Shown piece by piece: positions 1-6,853 of a DNA stretch of 25,286 nucleotides. The position numbers and the translations under genes were made by a program. Every line of letters begins with the position of its first letter. The first letter of the stretch is position 1. The notes under the pieces were generated by a model. It searched no databases. It was not told the DNA's origin and saw only the letters and a list, made by a program, of their open reading frames with translations. The stretch is from Pseudomonadota bacterium (GTDB lineage Bacteria > Myxococcota_A > Polyangia > Haliangiales > Haliangiaceae), in assembly GCA_023428295.1 (NCBI GenBank), contig JAEYYV010000015.1, positions 1 to 25,286 on the forward strand, written 5' to 3'.

Positions 1-1037
1 GCCCCCGGCAGCACGGGCGCGCGCGGAACGATCGCGACCGCGGCGCCGCGCATCCAGCGGTGAAGACCGATCGCCTCGATGCGCGTTCGCAGGTGCTCCC
101 ATGCCTCCACACCGTCGGGCAGCGGAAGCGTGAGCTCGAGCGCCGGCGTCGGCTGGGTCACGGTGTCGATGTCGCCTTGCGTCGCCGTCACGGCAGCCAT
201 GAGATCGATGCGGCGCGGCGGCGAGATCACCGCAGGCGCGATCGCGAGCAGCGCCGGATCCATCGCGCCGATCGGCGGATCGTCGTCGCGAAGATCGCCA
301 CCCATCGCTTCCACGAACGGCGGCTCTCGGTCGCGCCACACGAGACGTGCGCGCGCGATGTCCCAATAGCCACCGTCGATGATCTGCGCCATGTCGCGCG
401 CGAACGCTGCGAGGTCTGCGAAGTGAAAGCCGCGACCGGCGAGCATTCGCGAGCGCCGAACGGTTCGCAGCGTCACCTCCGCGATCACACCGAGTTGCCC
501 GAGTCCCGACAGCGCGTAGCGAAATCGCTCGTCGTCGGGCGCGAGCGAGTCGCGTGCTCCGTCCGGCGTGACGAGCGTCAGCCCGACCACCGTCTGCGCT
601 TGAATCCCGTAGCGATGCGTTCCGTCGCCAAACCCGCCGACCGAGAGCGTCCCGGCGACGGTCGTGCGCAGGTTGTCGGTGAGCACCGGCGGCCGGCGTC
701 CGCTCGGGCCGAGCGCATCGACCACCTGTTGCCACGTCGCTCCGCCCTCGACGGTGATCGTCTCGCCATCGTCGTGGACGATGCGCGAGATGCCGCGGAG
801 CTCGACCACCGCGCTCGTCGTCAGTGTTTGCCCGCCGGAGCTGTGCGCCGCACCGCGGACTTTGTACGGCACGCGTCGGTCGCGCAGCCAGACAAGCGTC
901 GCCTGCAAGCCGTCGATCGTCGTCGGCGTGAACACGACGGACGGGATGCGCACGTCGAGCCGACCGAAATCGATGCACGGATTCTCGCGAAGATCGATCG
1001 CTGTTGGATCGACGTCGGATCCCACACGGATCCCCAC
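1..1037 (-). CDS. FAD-linked oxidoreductase (PCMH/FAD_binding_4 type, cytokinin-dehydrogenase-like), 3' end outside window
   Basis: Reading the complement gives an uninterrupted frame running off the left edge. Its N-terminal third is a typical FAD-binding PCMH domain: RGAAHSSGGQTL, where the histidine is the usual position for covalent flavin attachment, then VEGGATWQQVVDAL, TVAGTLSVGGFGDGTHRYG, TVVGLTLVTPDGA and GLGQLGVIAEVTLR. This order matches cytokinin dehydrogenase and L-gulonolactone-oxidase-like enzymes, which oxidise small alcohols or amines using FAD. The substrate-binding half begins around the WRDREPPF stretch and is incomplete. The start is uncertain: GTG at 1037 is used here, with GGGGAG about 11 bases upstream, but the frame stays open upstream to an ATG at 1127 inside the divergent gene. 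No signal peptide is visible from the chosen start. Family is confident; substrate is unknown. Confidence 0.85.
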   Translation of the reverse strand, partial: MGIRVGSDVDPTAIDLRENPCIDFGRLDVRIPSVVFTPTTIDGLQATLVWLRDRRVPYKVRGAAHSSGGQTLTTSAVVELRGISRIVHDDGETITVEGGATWQQVVDALGPSGRRPPVLTDNLRTTVAGTLSVGGFGDGTHRYGIQAQTVVGLTLVTPDGARDSLAPDDERFRYALSGLGQLGVIAEVTLRTVRRSRMLAGRGFHFADLAAFARDMAQIIDGGYWDIARARLVWRDREPPFVEAMGGDLRDDDPPIGAMDPALLAIAPAVISPPRRIDLMAAVTATQGDIDTVTQPTPALELTLPLPDGVEAWEHLRTRIEAIGLHRWMRGAAVAIVPRAPVLPG

Positions 1038-1040
1038 GCC

Positions 1041-1835
1041 ATGTTGTTCTCCCCAGACGCGCAGCCCGACTTGGTCGATCAAGTGCGTGATAGCGTCATG
1101 GCCGTGGGGCTCAACGTCAAGGTGCATCCAGACGTCTCGTTCTATCTGGACGTGCAGGCGGTCGCGTATGTGGTGTTGGCGATCTTGCTGCTCACGTTCC
1201 TCCTGACGATCGCCGCGTTTCCCTACAAGCGACGACGGCCGCAGGACATCGTCTTCGTGCTGGCAGGAATGGCGCTCGTCGCGTTCGGTGCATATGTCGC
1301 CGTCGCGAGCTGGGTGCTGATCCCGCGTGACGACATCGCGCTCTCCGAGACCGAGCTGCGCGTCGGCGATGAGCGCCTCGCGTTGGGCGCGGACCTCGAC
1401 GTCTCCTTGCAGAACACGCCGCCGGATGTGGAGTACGGCGATCAGGGATACTTCCGCCTTCCGTCGTCGGGTGGGAGAGCGCTTCCCTTCTTCAATGGTG
1501 GGCCTGCCATGCTCGTGAAGTCCGGCGGGAAGGAGCTCCGCCTGTTTCCCGTGATGTACGGACCGTCCGCGTACTTCGGCACGAACGGCAGCCAAGACGC
1601 GACGAAGCTGTTCACCGCACTCGCCGCGCGCGCGAAGTCCGGCGATGGCGGCACGTGGCTCGAAGCGATCTATCGTCCATTCGAAGGCGATGCGAGAGCG
1701 ACGACGCCATCGCGCACTGCATTGTTCGTCGTCGGCGGTTTGATCGGGCTCGTGCTTCTGAGTTTCCTCATCGGCCTCCAAGTCGCGATTCGCCGCAAGC
1801 GACATGCGGATGCCAGCAAGGCGGCAGCGTCGTGA
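1041..1835 (+). CDS. Uncharacterised membrane protein with three predicted transmembrane segments
   Basis: The 264-residue product has two hydrophobic helices near the N terminus (about residues 36-56 and 67-93). A soluble domain of roughly 120 residues follows (LSETELRVGDERLALGADLD onward), then a C-terminal helix (about 230-252) ending in a basic tail (RRKRHADASK). The soluble part has alternating beta-like hydrophobicity but I recognise no family. The frame is open far upstream, but that stretch is the shadow of the FAD oxidase on the other strand. ATG 1041 is chosen because codons after it keep high third-position GC; ATG 1099, just after a GTGATAG stretch, is a credible alternative. Its stop overlaps the GTG of the next gene (GTGA), so the two are probably co-translated. 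Function unknown. Confidence 0.7.
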   Translation: MLFSPDAQPDLVDQVRDSVMAVGLNVKVHPDVSFYLDVQAVAYVVLAILLLTFLLTIAAFPYKRRRPQDIVFVLAGMALVAFGAYVAVASWVLIPRDDIALSETELRVGDERLALGADLDVSLQNTPPDVEYGDQGYFRLPSSGGRALPFFNGGPAMLVKSGGKELRLFPVMYGPSAYFGTNGSQDATKLFTALAARAKSGDGGTWLEAIYRPFEGDARATTPSRTALFVVGGLIGLVLLSFLIGLQVAIRRKRHADASKAAAS

Positions 1836-2698
1836 TCATTCCTCCCGCAGGTTGGGTCGTCGTCCCTGCCATCGATCGCTACACGCTGTATCCGCCCGAG
1901 GGACCGCTCGCCGGCATGCTGCGCTATCAAGAGCGCGTGCGACCGCTCGCGCGTCTCGGCGAGCTCGTCGAGGGTGCGCTCGGCCGCATGACCGCGTTCA
2001 CGCGCACGAGTGATCCGGTCGTCGAGCGGCTCGTCACGAACGAGGGCGAGCTCGCCGCGCTGTGCAAGATCACGGGCACCATCGGTGGCCAACCGGCGCA
2101 GCGCTCGCTCGGCTACGTGTTCGGCGACGATTACTACTCGCGCTTCGACGGACTCGCTCGCCAGGCCGAGTTGTTCGACTCGTTCCACGGCTGCGTGCGC
2201 GACCTCGTCGTTCGAGATGATCAAGCGCTCGGTACACGGCGTCGGCGATTCATGTACGAGCCGCCGCACGGCTGGCAGCCGCTCGTGCGTGGCTTCATCA
2301 CGGAATGGATCGCTCCGCGTTATCCGCGCGACAACGCCATGCTGACCGTGTATCCGGCGACACCGGCGGTTCCGAACATCGAGATCTCCGAGCTTCTCCA
2401 CGGGATCGTCGGCAACCTCGAGGTCGAGGGCGGGAACGAAGTGACGACGATCCGCACGGCGCGCGAGATGTCGGGACTCATGCTCGCCACGATCGGCCGG
2501 TCGCAAGGCAAGCGCCGGCTTCGCGTGGCCACCGTGCTCGTCGCCGACGGTATGTGGTACCTGACCGATCTGAGCGCGTTCACCGTCGAGCAGTGGGAAG
2601 AGCACCGCGCCACGTTGAAGAGCTTCCTCGATAGCATCGAGCCGCTTCCCCGCGGCGGCAGCGGGGTCTCCCAAGCGTCCAGCGTGTGGGCCGAGTGA
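1832..2698 (+). CDS. Uncharacterised protein with two tandem DcrB/PsbP-like halves
   Basis: The 288-residue soluble product starts at a GTG that overlaps the upstream stop by 4 bp; the open frame before it is a shadow. It looks like an internal duplication. Each half starts with a Trp/Pro-rich strand segment, contains a VERLVTNEGELAAL- or VTTIRTAREMSGLM-like strand-helix unit and a GYVFGDDYYSRFDGLA- or VLVADGMWYLTDLSA-like strand pair, and ends in a helix (ELFDSFHGCV or TLKSFLDSI). That layout resembles the DcrB (DUF1795)/PsbP/Mog1 alpha-beta fold. The family includes EagR chaperones, which shield hydrophobic effectors of type VI secretion; this resemblance is by eye only. It lies between a membrane protein and a glycine-zipper protein, so a chaperone or accessory role is conceivable but unproven. 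Confidence 0.7.
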   Translation: MIIPPAGWVVVPAIDRYTLYPPEGPLAGMLRYQERVRPLARLGELVEGALGRMTAFTRTSDPVVERLVTNEGELAALCKITGTIGGQPAQRSLGYVFGDDYYSRFDGLARQAELFDSFHGCVRDLVVRDDQALGTRRRRFMYEPPHGWQPLVRGFITEWIAPRYPRDNAMLTVYPATPAVPNIEISELLHGIVGNLEVEGGNEVTTIRTAREMSGLMLATIGRSQGKRRLRVATVLVADGMWYLTDLSAFTVEQWEEHRATLKSFLDSIEPLPRGGSGVSQASSVWAE

Positions 2699-2711
2699 CA
2701 CCACTCCCGTT

Positions 2712-2732
2712 CCGGCGGATCCCATCCGCCGG
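2712..2732 (+). terminator. Perfect 9-bp hairpin after the 1832-2698 gene
   Basis: CCGGCGGAT, loop CCC, ATCCGCCGG forms a perfect 9-bp stem 13 bases after the stop codon. No T-tract follows, so it is either a terminator without a U-run or an mRNA-stabilising hairpin that separates the two-gene unit from the glycine-zipper gene. Confidence 0.5.
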
Positions 2733-2762
2733 GTTCGTATGATTCCCACAGCTTGCGCTCGA

Positions 2763-2801
2763 TGAGCGATCCCAAAGCGTGATATTCGGGAAGACGCGGG
2801 G
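2763..2801 (+). promoter_or_regulatory. 39-bp promoter-like element, copy 1
   Basis: This block shares about 29 of 39 positions, without gaps, with 4102-4140. Conserved parts are TGAGC, AAGCGTG-W-TATTC, GG, AGA and GCGGGG. The core GTGATATT resembles an extended -10 element. It lies about 37 bases upstream of the ATG of the glycine-zipper gene, which has its own ribosome-binding site. A promoter or regulator-binding site is the natural reading, but function is inferred from position and repetition only. Confidence 0.45.
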
Positions 2802-2837
2802 CAGGGGATTCGTAGAAGGCCCCACAAGGAGACATTC

Positions 2838-3602
2838 ATGGGCGGAGCTCTAGGTATTGGACTTGGTCTGGCGGACATGGTTCTCGGCGGAAACCACCTC
2901 CGCCACGCTCATGGCGCGTCGGACTGGATGGAGGGTCTCGGCGGTGTCATCGGCGGCGGCGGCGAGGTCGTCGCGTCGCTCGCGCATGCTGCTCCTGGTG
3001 TCGGCGGAGCATTCGGCGGAATCGGCGCTGGTGCGGGCCTCGCGGCCGGTATCGGCGACTGGTACAGCTCGATGTCCGGGCATCACATGGACGAGACGGC
3101 CAGCACTGTCATGGCCGGCGGTCTCATGACGGCGGGCGGTGTCGCCGGTGCGATGTGTCCGGCGCTCGCGCCATTCATGGCCGGCGCAGGAATCATCGGT
3201 CACCTCTCCGGTATGGCCGCGCACTCGCTCGAGGAGAGCGGACACACCACGGCTGCCGAAGGTGTCTCCACCCTCGGCATGATGGGCTCGGGCGCAACGC
3301 TCGGTGCTGGCATCGGCTCCGTCGTTCCCGCCGTCGGTACTGCACTCGGTGCAGCGGTCGGTGGTGGCATCGGCGGTCTCGTCGGCGGAATCTCCGGCAT
3401 CTGGGGAGATGATGCGGCAGGCCCGACGCCTGGCTCCGTCAGCGGCGAAGAGGGCATGGGCATCGCCGGCATGGCTGGTGGTGGCGCGCTCCTCGGCGCA
3501 GGCATCGGATCGATCGTCCCGGCGGTCGGCACGGCGATCGGTGCTGGCGTCGGTGGTCTGATCGGTGGCGCGGCGGGCCTCATCGGCTCGCTCTGGGGCT
3601 GA
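2838..3602 (+). CDS. Glycine-zipper repeat protein, putative membrane-inserting protein
   Basis: The 254-residue product is extremely rich in Gly and Ala, with Met, Ile and Val, and has almost no charge in its hydrophobic blocks. It carries two near-identical blocks at residues 149-190 and 212-254, sharing GAGIGS(V/I)VPAVGTA(L/I)GA followed by VGG-x-IGGL. A looser version lies at about 36-75. GxxxG spacing throughout is typical of glycine zippers, which pack membrane helices and occur in pore-forming bacteriocins, secreted effectors and some outer-membrane lipoproteins. No signal peptide or lipobox is evident. AAGGAG at 2826-2831, 6 bases before the ATG, is an ideal ribosome-binding site, so good expression is expected. 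It stands alone between two hairpins, with a promoter-like element upstream. Family unknown; a pore-forming or membrane-associated structural role is inference. Confidence 0.8.
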   Translation: MGGALGIGLGLADMVLGGNHLRHAHGASDWMEGLGGVIGGGGEVVASLAHAAPGVGGAFGGIGAGAGLAAGIGDWYSSMSGHHMDETASTVMAGGLMTAGGVAGAMCPALAPFMAGAGIIGHLSGMAAHSLEESGHTTAAEGVSTLGMMGSGATLGAGIGSVVPAVGTALGAAVGGGIGGLVGGISGIWGDDAAGPTPGSVSGEEGMGIAGMAGGGALLGAGIGSIVPAVGTAIGAGVGGLIGGAAGLIGSLWG

Positions 3603-3619
3603 CCTCCTGTCGGGCGGTT

Positions 3620-3648
3620 CCGCGAGCTACATCGTGTAGAGCTCGCGG
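3620..3648. terminator. Bidirectional hairpin between convergent genes
   Basis: CCGCGAG-CTACA, loop TCG, TGTAG-(AG bulge)-CTCGCGG makes a 12-bp stem with one bulge. It lies 18 bases after the stop of the glycine-zipper gene and contains the last codons and stop of the convergent small gene. The position suits a shared terminator; there is no T-tract. Confidence 0.5.
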
Positions 3649-4091
3649 ACGCTCGCGACCGGCCCACCCGTGAAGTCAGGATGCACATCCATGATCGCCT
3701 CGGCGATCGCGGGTCGTAGCTCCTCTTCGTATCGCTTGCTCTCACCGCGAGGGATACGACACGTGATGACAGCTCCGTAGTAGACGAGCTCGAACACGTA
3801 GTTCATCTCCGCGAAGAGCGGCTGTCGAGCGGCGTCTTGCACGATCGTGGTCACCACGGTCGCGAGCCAGCCGCGTGTCATCTCGGTGGTGAGGATGTCC
3901 GTCTGCTGGACAAACCCACCGGGCGGAACGCTTCGATAGACGATCTTCTCGCCCCACGCTTTGCGATCATCGGGGAGCGGTTCGAGATCGGAGACCTCCA
4001 CGACGACGCCGGTGTCGGGGCGCTCCCAGCGATATCGATCACCGACCCTCTTCTCGATCCACGGTTCCCCAAGCGTCAGGTTGAGCTTCAT
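3627..4091 (-). CDS. Small uncharacterised protein, paralogue of the product at 6404-6835
   Basis: The 154-residue soluble product starts MKLNLTLGEPW. It shares a clear pattern with the 143-residue product of 6404-6835: MKL-x-L-x-L, PW-x-E, W-x(2)-PDT, VEV, PLP-x-DRKAW-x-E, PGG-x-VQQ-x-DI and RGWL-x-T, followed by a strand-rich middle and a C-terminal amphipathic helix. The predicted alternation of strands with a terminal helix could fit a Mog1/PsbP/DcrB-like fold, but I do not recognise a named family. ATG 4091 is preceded by AAGG a few bases upstream. It is divergent from the O-methyltransferase gene and may share its promoter region. Function unknown. Confidence 0.75.
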   Translation of the reverse strand: MKLNLTLGEPWIEKRVGDRYRWERPDTGVVVEVSDLEPLPDDRKAWGEKIVYRSVPPGGFVQQTDILTTEMTRGWLATVVTTIVQDAARQPLFAEMNYVFELVYYGAVITCRIPRGESKRYEEELRPAIAEAIMDVHPDFTGGPVASVRELYTM

Positions 4092-4101
4092 CGCGCCTTC
4101 A

Positions 4102-4140
4102 TGAGCTTATCGGAAGCGTGTTATTCAGGGAGATGCGGGG
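4102..4140. promoter_or_regulatory. 39-bp promoter-like element, copy 2
   Basis: Second copy of the element at 2763-2801, in the same orientation. It sits in the divergent region between the minus-strand gene starting at 4091 and the methyltransferase gene. Core GTGTTATTC. Its presence argues that this stretch is regulatory rather than the start of the methyltransferase, whose frame stays open here but would read a Cys-rich, atypical N terminus. Confidence 0.4.
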
Positions 4141-4148
4141 GGTGTTGT

Positions 4149-5003
4149 TTGCGTTCGATTCTCGAGTTGGAAAAGCACCCATTGGTCGCTGCCGCTCGCG
4201 AGATCGCAGAGCGGATCGACATCACCACTCTCCCCCCAGCATCCGCGAGCGCCGCGCGCCTTGTCATCGATCTCGCAGCGATCTCGAGCGAAGGTCCCTC
4301 CGTCGTCGAAGCAGTTCCCGAGCTTGTCATTCGGGCACTCGAGCGCGGAGCACCGCTGACCGAGGACGAGCTCGCGCAGCCCACGAGCCGCTTCATCACG
4401 ATGCCCGTGTCGATGGAGGATATCTGGGCGCAAGCCGAGGACCTCGCTCGTCACCTGTCACCTCTCCTTGTCAGCGGCGGAACGCTGCTCGATGTCGGCG
4501 GCGGGATGGGCGGCTACACGGCCGCCGTTCTCGGTAGCGCTCCTCGCGCGCGCGCGGTGCTGTTCGACGTTCCCAGCATCGCGAACACGGCGCGACGTTT
4601 CCTTCACGGCTTCGGCTCGCGCGCGAGCGTTCGCGAGATCGATCTCCTCGGTGAGAGCCTCCCGCAGCTCGGTGGTCGCGTGGCGCTCGTCGCCGACGTG
4701 CTGCACGTTCTTCCGCCCGACGCGACGCCACGACTGCTCCGCGAGATCTTCGCCGCGCTCCAACCCGGTGGTCAGATCATCATCGTCGAGATCGACGCGG
4801 AGAGCCTTCGCGGACGACTGTTCCGCCTCGTCGCGTGGCTTCGCGGAGCGGGCGTTCGTCTTCATTCGGAAGCGGCGCTCGCGTCGGAGCTTCGAGCCGC
4901 GGGCTTCGAAGCGATCACGCGCCTTCCGTCCAAGGCTCCGTGGGAGCCGCTCGTCCTCGCGGGTGCGAAGGGTCAGGGCGTCGACATCTTCGGAATCGAC
5001 TGA
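4149..5003 (+). CDS. SAM-dependent O-methyltransferase-like protein (Methyltransf_2 type)
   Basis: The 284-residue product has a helical N-terminal part (about residues 1-100) and a Rossmann methyltransferase domain. Motif I is LLDVGGGMGGY (residues 113-123), followed by VLFDVPSIANTARRF, ADVLHVLPPDATPRLLREI and GGQIIIVEIDAE. The D(V/L)P and the ADVLHVLP...LLREI pattern are characteristic of the PF00891 O-methyltransferases that modify small phenolic or polyketide molecules; the catalytic His/Glu cannot be assigned. TTG 4149 is chosen because a G-rich run (4137-4142) sits at ribosome-binding distance and a repeated regulatory-like element occupies 4102-4140; ATG 4101 in the same frame is the alternative. 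Its end overlaps the convergent gene by 31 bp. Substrate unknown. Confidence 0.85.
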   Translation: MRSILELEKHPLVAAAREIAERIDITTLPPASASAARLVIDLAAISSEGPSVVEAVPELVIRALERGAPLTEDELAQPTSRFITMPVSMEDIWAQAEDLARHLSPLLVSGGTLLDVGGGMGGYTAAVLGSAPRARAVLFDVPSIANTARRFLHGFGSRASVREIDLLGESLPQLGGRVALVADVLHVLPPDATPRLLREIFAALQPGGQIIIVEIDAESLRGRLFRLVAWLRGAGVRLHSEAALASELRAAGFEAITRLPSKAPWEPLVLAGAKGQGVDIFGID

Positions 5004-5845
5004 TCGCGCAGTGACCACGCCATCGCGGCGACGAGCGTCGTGTGGCGACGAAGAAGGAACGCATCGTCGGGCATCGCCGCCGCGCGAACATCCACCACCC
5101 GCGGTGGCGGCGTGACGCTTCCATCCTCCGCTTGCGCGCGCGCGATCACCGCCCACGCACTCTCGACAGGATCCGCTCCTCCGAGTAGCTCGTGACAGCA
5201 CAAGAGCTCCGCGACGAGATCCGTGTCCGACGATTGCGCCGCGAGCTCGATCCACATGGGGATCCAGCGACGCGCGTAGTGAAGCGCGCGCTCGTCGAGA
5301 TCCGGCGCTCTTGCTCCCCACTCGCTCGCGTAGAACAGCTCGTGCGTGAGCTGGTAGAGCGCGAGCAGGTTCAGACGCCACGGCGGCGGCCGCTGGATCA
5401 GCACGGTCGAGCGCGCTGCTCGGTTCTCCACGTCGGGCGGAAGCGAAACGCCCAGCCTGCGGAACGACACCACGGCGTAGAGCAGCTCGGCACCGTCGAG
5501 CGGCGCACGCAACATCGCAGCGTGCAGTCGCGTGATCGTCGCGGGCTCGATCCATCCACGCTGATGGAACACCGGCAACAGCGACGCGGCGAGTGCGAGG
5601 CGCGGTGTGGACTCGAGGAGCGGCAGGATCCACGCGACGCCCTCGAGCGCACTCCACGCGTGCGAGAGCCAACGCTCGCCGACCTCGCGAAGAGGATCCT
5701 CGCGACGAGCGAGCATGTCCGCGGTGTGCGCGAGCTCGCCGATCGCCTTTGCCGATGCGAGGCGCCACTCGAGCGAGGCGTCTCGATCGATCGAGAAGCG
5801 AGACAGATGCGTCTCGACCCAGCTCACGGCGCGCGCGAGCGTCAT
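4973..5845 (-). CDS. Uncharacterised all-helical protein, possibly DUF6895-like
   Basis: The 290-residue product is predicted almost wholly alpha-helical, with repeated helix pairs such as WLSHAWSALEGVAWILPLLE, LYQLTHELFYASEWG, ALHYARRWIPMWIELAAQ and DLVAELLCCHELLG. The LTHELFYASEWG segment recalls a family of roughly 300-residue actinobacterial proteins (DUF6895); that is memory-based and unverified. ATG 5845 overlaps the stop of the upstream gene (ATGA), giving translational coupling; the longer open frame is a shadow. It is the last gene of the four-gene minus-strand unit, and its end overlaps the methyltransferase end by 31 bp. No catalytic motif or signal peptide is seen. Function unknown. 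Confidence 0.75.
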   Translation of the reverse strand: MTLARAVSWVETHLSRFSIDRDASLEWRLASAKAIGELAHTADMLARREDPLREVGERWLSHAWSALEGVAWILPLLESTPRLALAASLLPVFHQRGWIEPATITRLHAAMLRAPLDGAELLYAVVSFRRLGVSLPPDVENRAARSTVLIQRPPPWRLNLLALYQLTHELFYASEWGARAPDLDERALHYARRWIPMWIELAAQSSDTDLVAELLCCHELLGGADPVESAWAVIARAQAEDGSVTPPPRVVDVRAAAMPDDAFLLRRHTTLVAAMAWSLRDQSIPKMSTP

Positions 5846-6402
5846 GTCGCGATCTTTCGTGCGACGAGCAGGTGGAATCGCGCCTCGGCGAGCATCGTGC
5901 CGAGGCCGCCGGCACGCGCGCACGCTTCGTCGAACAGCGCGCGGTCGTCATCGGAGATGCCGAGCACTGCGATCCATCGAAGCACGCGAGCTGCGGGCAC
6001 GACAGCGCCGAGCGCGTTCTCCGCCTCGACGAGTGCGAGCCCGAGCCCGCGCCACAGCCACTCGACGAGCTCGGGTGGAGCGTCCGTCACGCGGACATCG
6101 GGCAACGCGCGGTCGGCGGCGCGTGCGGCCCAGCGCACCGTCTCGAGCCAACCGCGCGGCTCCAAGGACCAGCGGCAGGGAGGTACGTCGTTGGCTGCGA
6201 GGGCGCGCGCGTCGTCGGCGTTCTCGAGCTTCTCGAGCAACACCGGTGGAACGGCGCGCTTGCCAAGCACCCACGGCGCGACGAGATCGAGGGGCGAGCG
6301 AGTCAGGAGCGGCGCGCCGTGCACGGCGAGCGCGAGCGATCGCGCGTCGTCGTCGGTCGGCGTCGCTAGTGTCAACCGAAGGAGCTCGGCGTACGGCTCC
6401 AC
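5842..6402 (-). CDS. Uncharacterised helical protein coupled to the downstream gene
   Basis: The 186-residue product starts at a GTG one base after the stop of the upstream gene (VEPYAELLRLTLATPTDDDA). It is Ala/Leu/Arg-rich and predicted helical, with no membrane segment and no motif I recognise. The longer open frame upstream is antisense of the preceding gene. Its stop overlaps the ATG of the next gene by 4 bp. The tight junctions on both sides suggest that the products of 6404-6835, this gene and 4973-5845 are made together and perhaps act together. Function unknown. Confidence 0.7.
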   Translation of the reverse strand: MEPYAELLRLTLATPTDDDARSLALAVHGAPLLTRSPLDLVAPWVLGKRAVPPVLLEKLENADDARALAANDVPPCRWSLEPRGWLETVRWAARAADRALPDVRVTDAPPELVEWLWRGLGLALVEAENALGAVVPAARVLRWIAVLGISDDDRALFDEACARAGGLGTMLAEARFHLLVARKIAT

Positions 6403-6403
6403 G

Positions 6404-6835
6404 TCAGTTGGCGGGCTCGTCGGTGTCGAGCTGTTGGATCGCCGTGACGAGCGCGACGCGCCACGTGCCTTCCCACGGTTCGATCTCGGAGTGCGGAACC
6501 ACGATGCTGACGACGCCGCCATGCGCGCCGATCTCGCTGAAGAACACCACGCGAAACTCGCTGCGCTCTTTCTCCGGCGTTCGATACACGAGGCTGACCA
6601 TCGTCGTCAGCCAGCCTCTCCCCAGCTTGGTGTCGACGATGTCGACCTGCTGCACGCTGCCTCCGGGAGTGACGGGCGCGTAGCAAACGCGCTCTGCCCA
6701 CGCCTTGCGATCGGCGGGGAGAGGAATCAGCGGCTCCACTTCGACGCGGATCCTCGTGTCCGGGTGGGTCCACGTCGAACCATTGCCGGTGTTTGATTCG
6801 ACCCATGGAGCCGCGAGGGGAAGCACGAGCTTCAT
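6404..6835 (-). CDS. Small uncharacterised protein, paralogue of the product at 3627-4091
   Basis: The 143-residue soluble product starts MKLVLPLAAPW and matches the 3627-4091 product along most of its length (PDT, VEV, PLPADRKAW, TPGGSVQQVDI, GRGWLTTMVS). The C-terminal thirds diverge more. No catalytic motif is visible; conserved Trp, Pro and Gly positions suggest a small alpha/beta ligand- or partner-binding fold. It begins 18 bases after the stop of the membrane-protein gene and ends one base before the next start, so it is the second gene of the minus-strand operon. The ribosome-binding site is weak. Function unknown. Confidence 0.75.
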   Translation of the reverse strand: MKLVLPLAAPWVESNTGNGSTWTHPDTRIRVEVEPLIPLPADRKAWAERVCYAPVTPGGSVQQVDIVDTKLGRGWLTTMVSLVYRTPEKERSEFRVVFFSEIGAHGGVVSIVVPHSEIEPWEGTWRVALVTAIQQLDTDEPAN

Positions 6836-6853
6836 GGGCGAAGCTTACGCCAG

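Noticed and set aside
60..1040. Plus-strand open frame upstream of the 1041 start (Arg/His/Asp-rich translation)
   Set aside because: It is antisense to the FAD oxidase, which has clear conserved motifs; the plus translation has the low-complexity Arg-rich look of shadow frames.
821..1042. 73-codon minus ORF starting at ATG 1042 with a well-placed GGAG
   Set aside because: It is in a different frame from the FAD-oxidase domain, its translation is Ser/Arg-rich and atypical, and it stops inside the flavin-binding region.
1670..2878. 402-codon minus-strand frame
   Set aside because: Antisense to the two plus genes; its composition is dominated by Arg, Ala and Asp with no domain pattern, and it spans the intergenic hairpin and promoter-like region.
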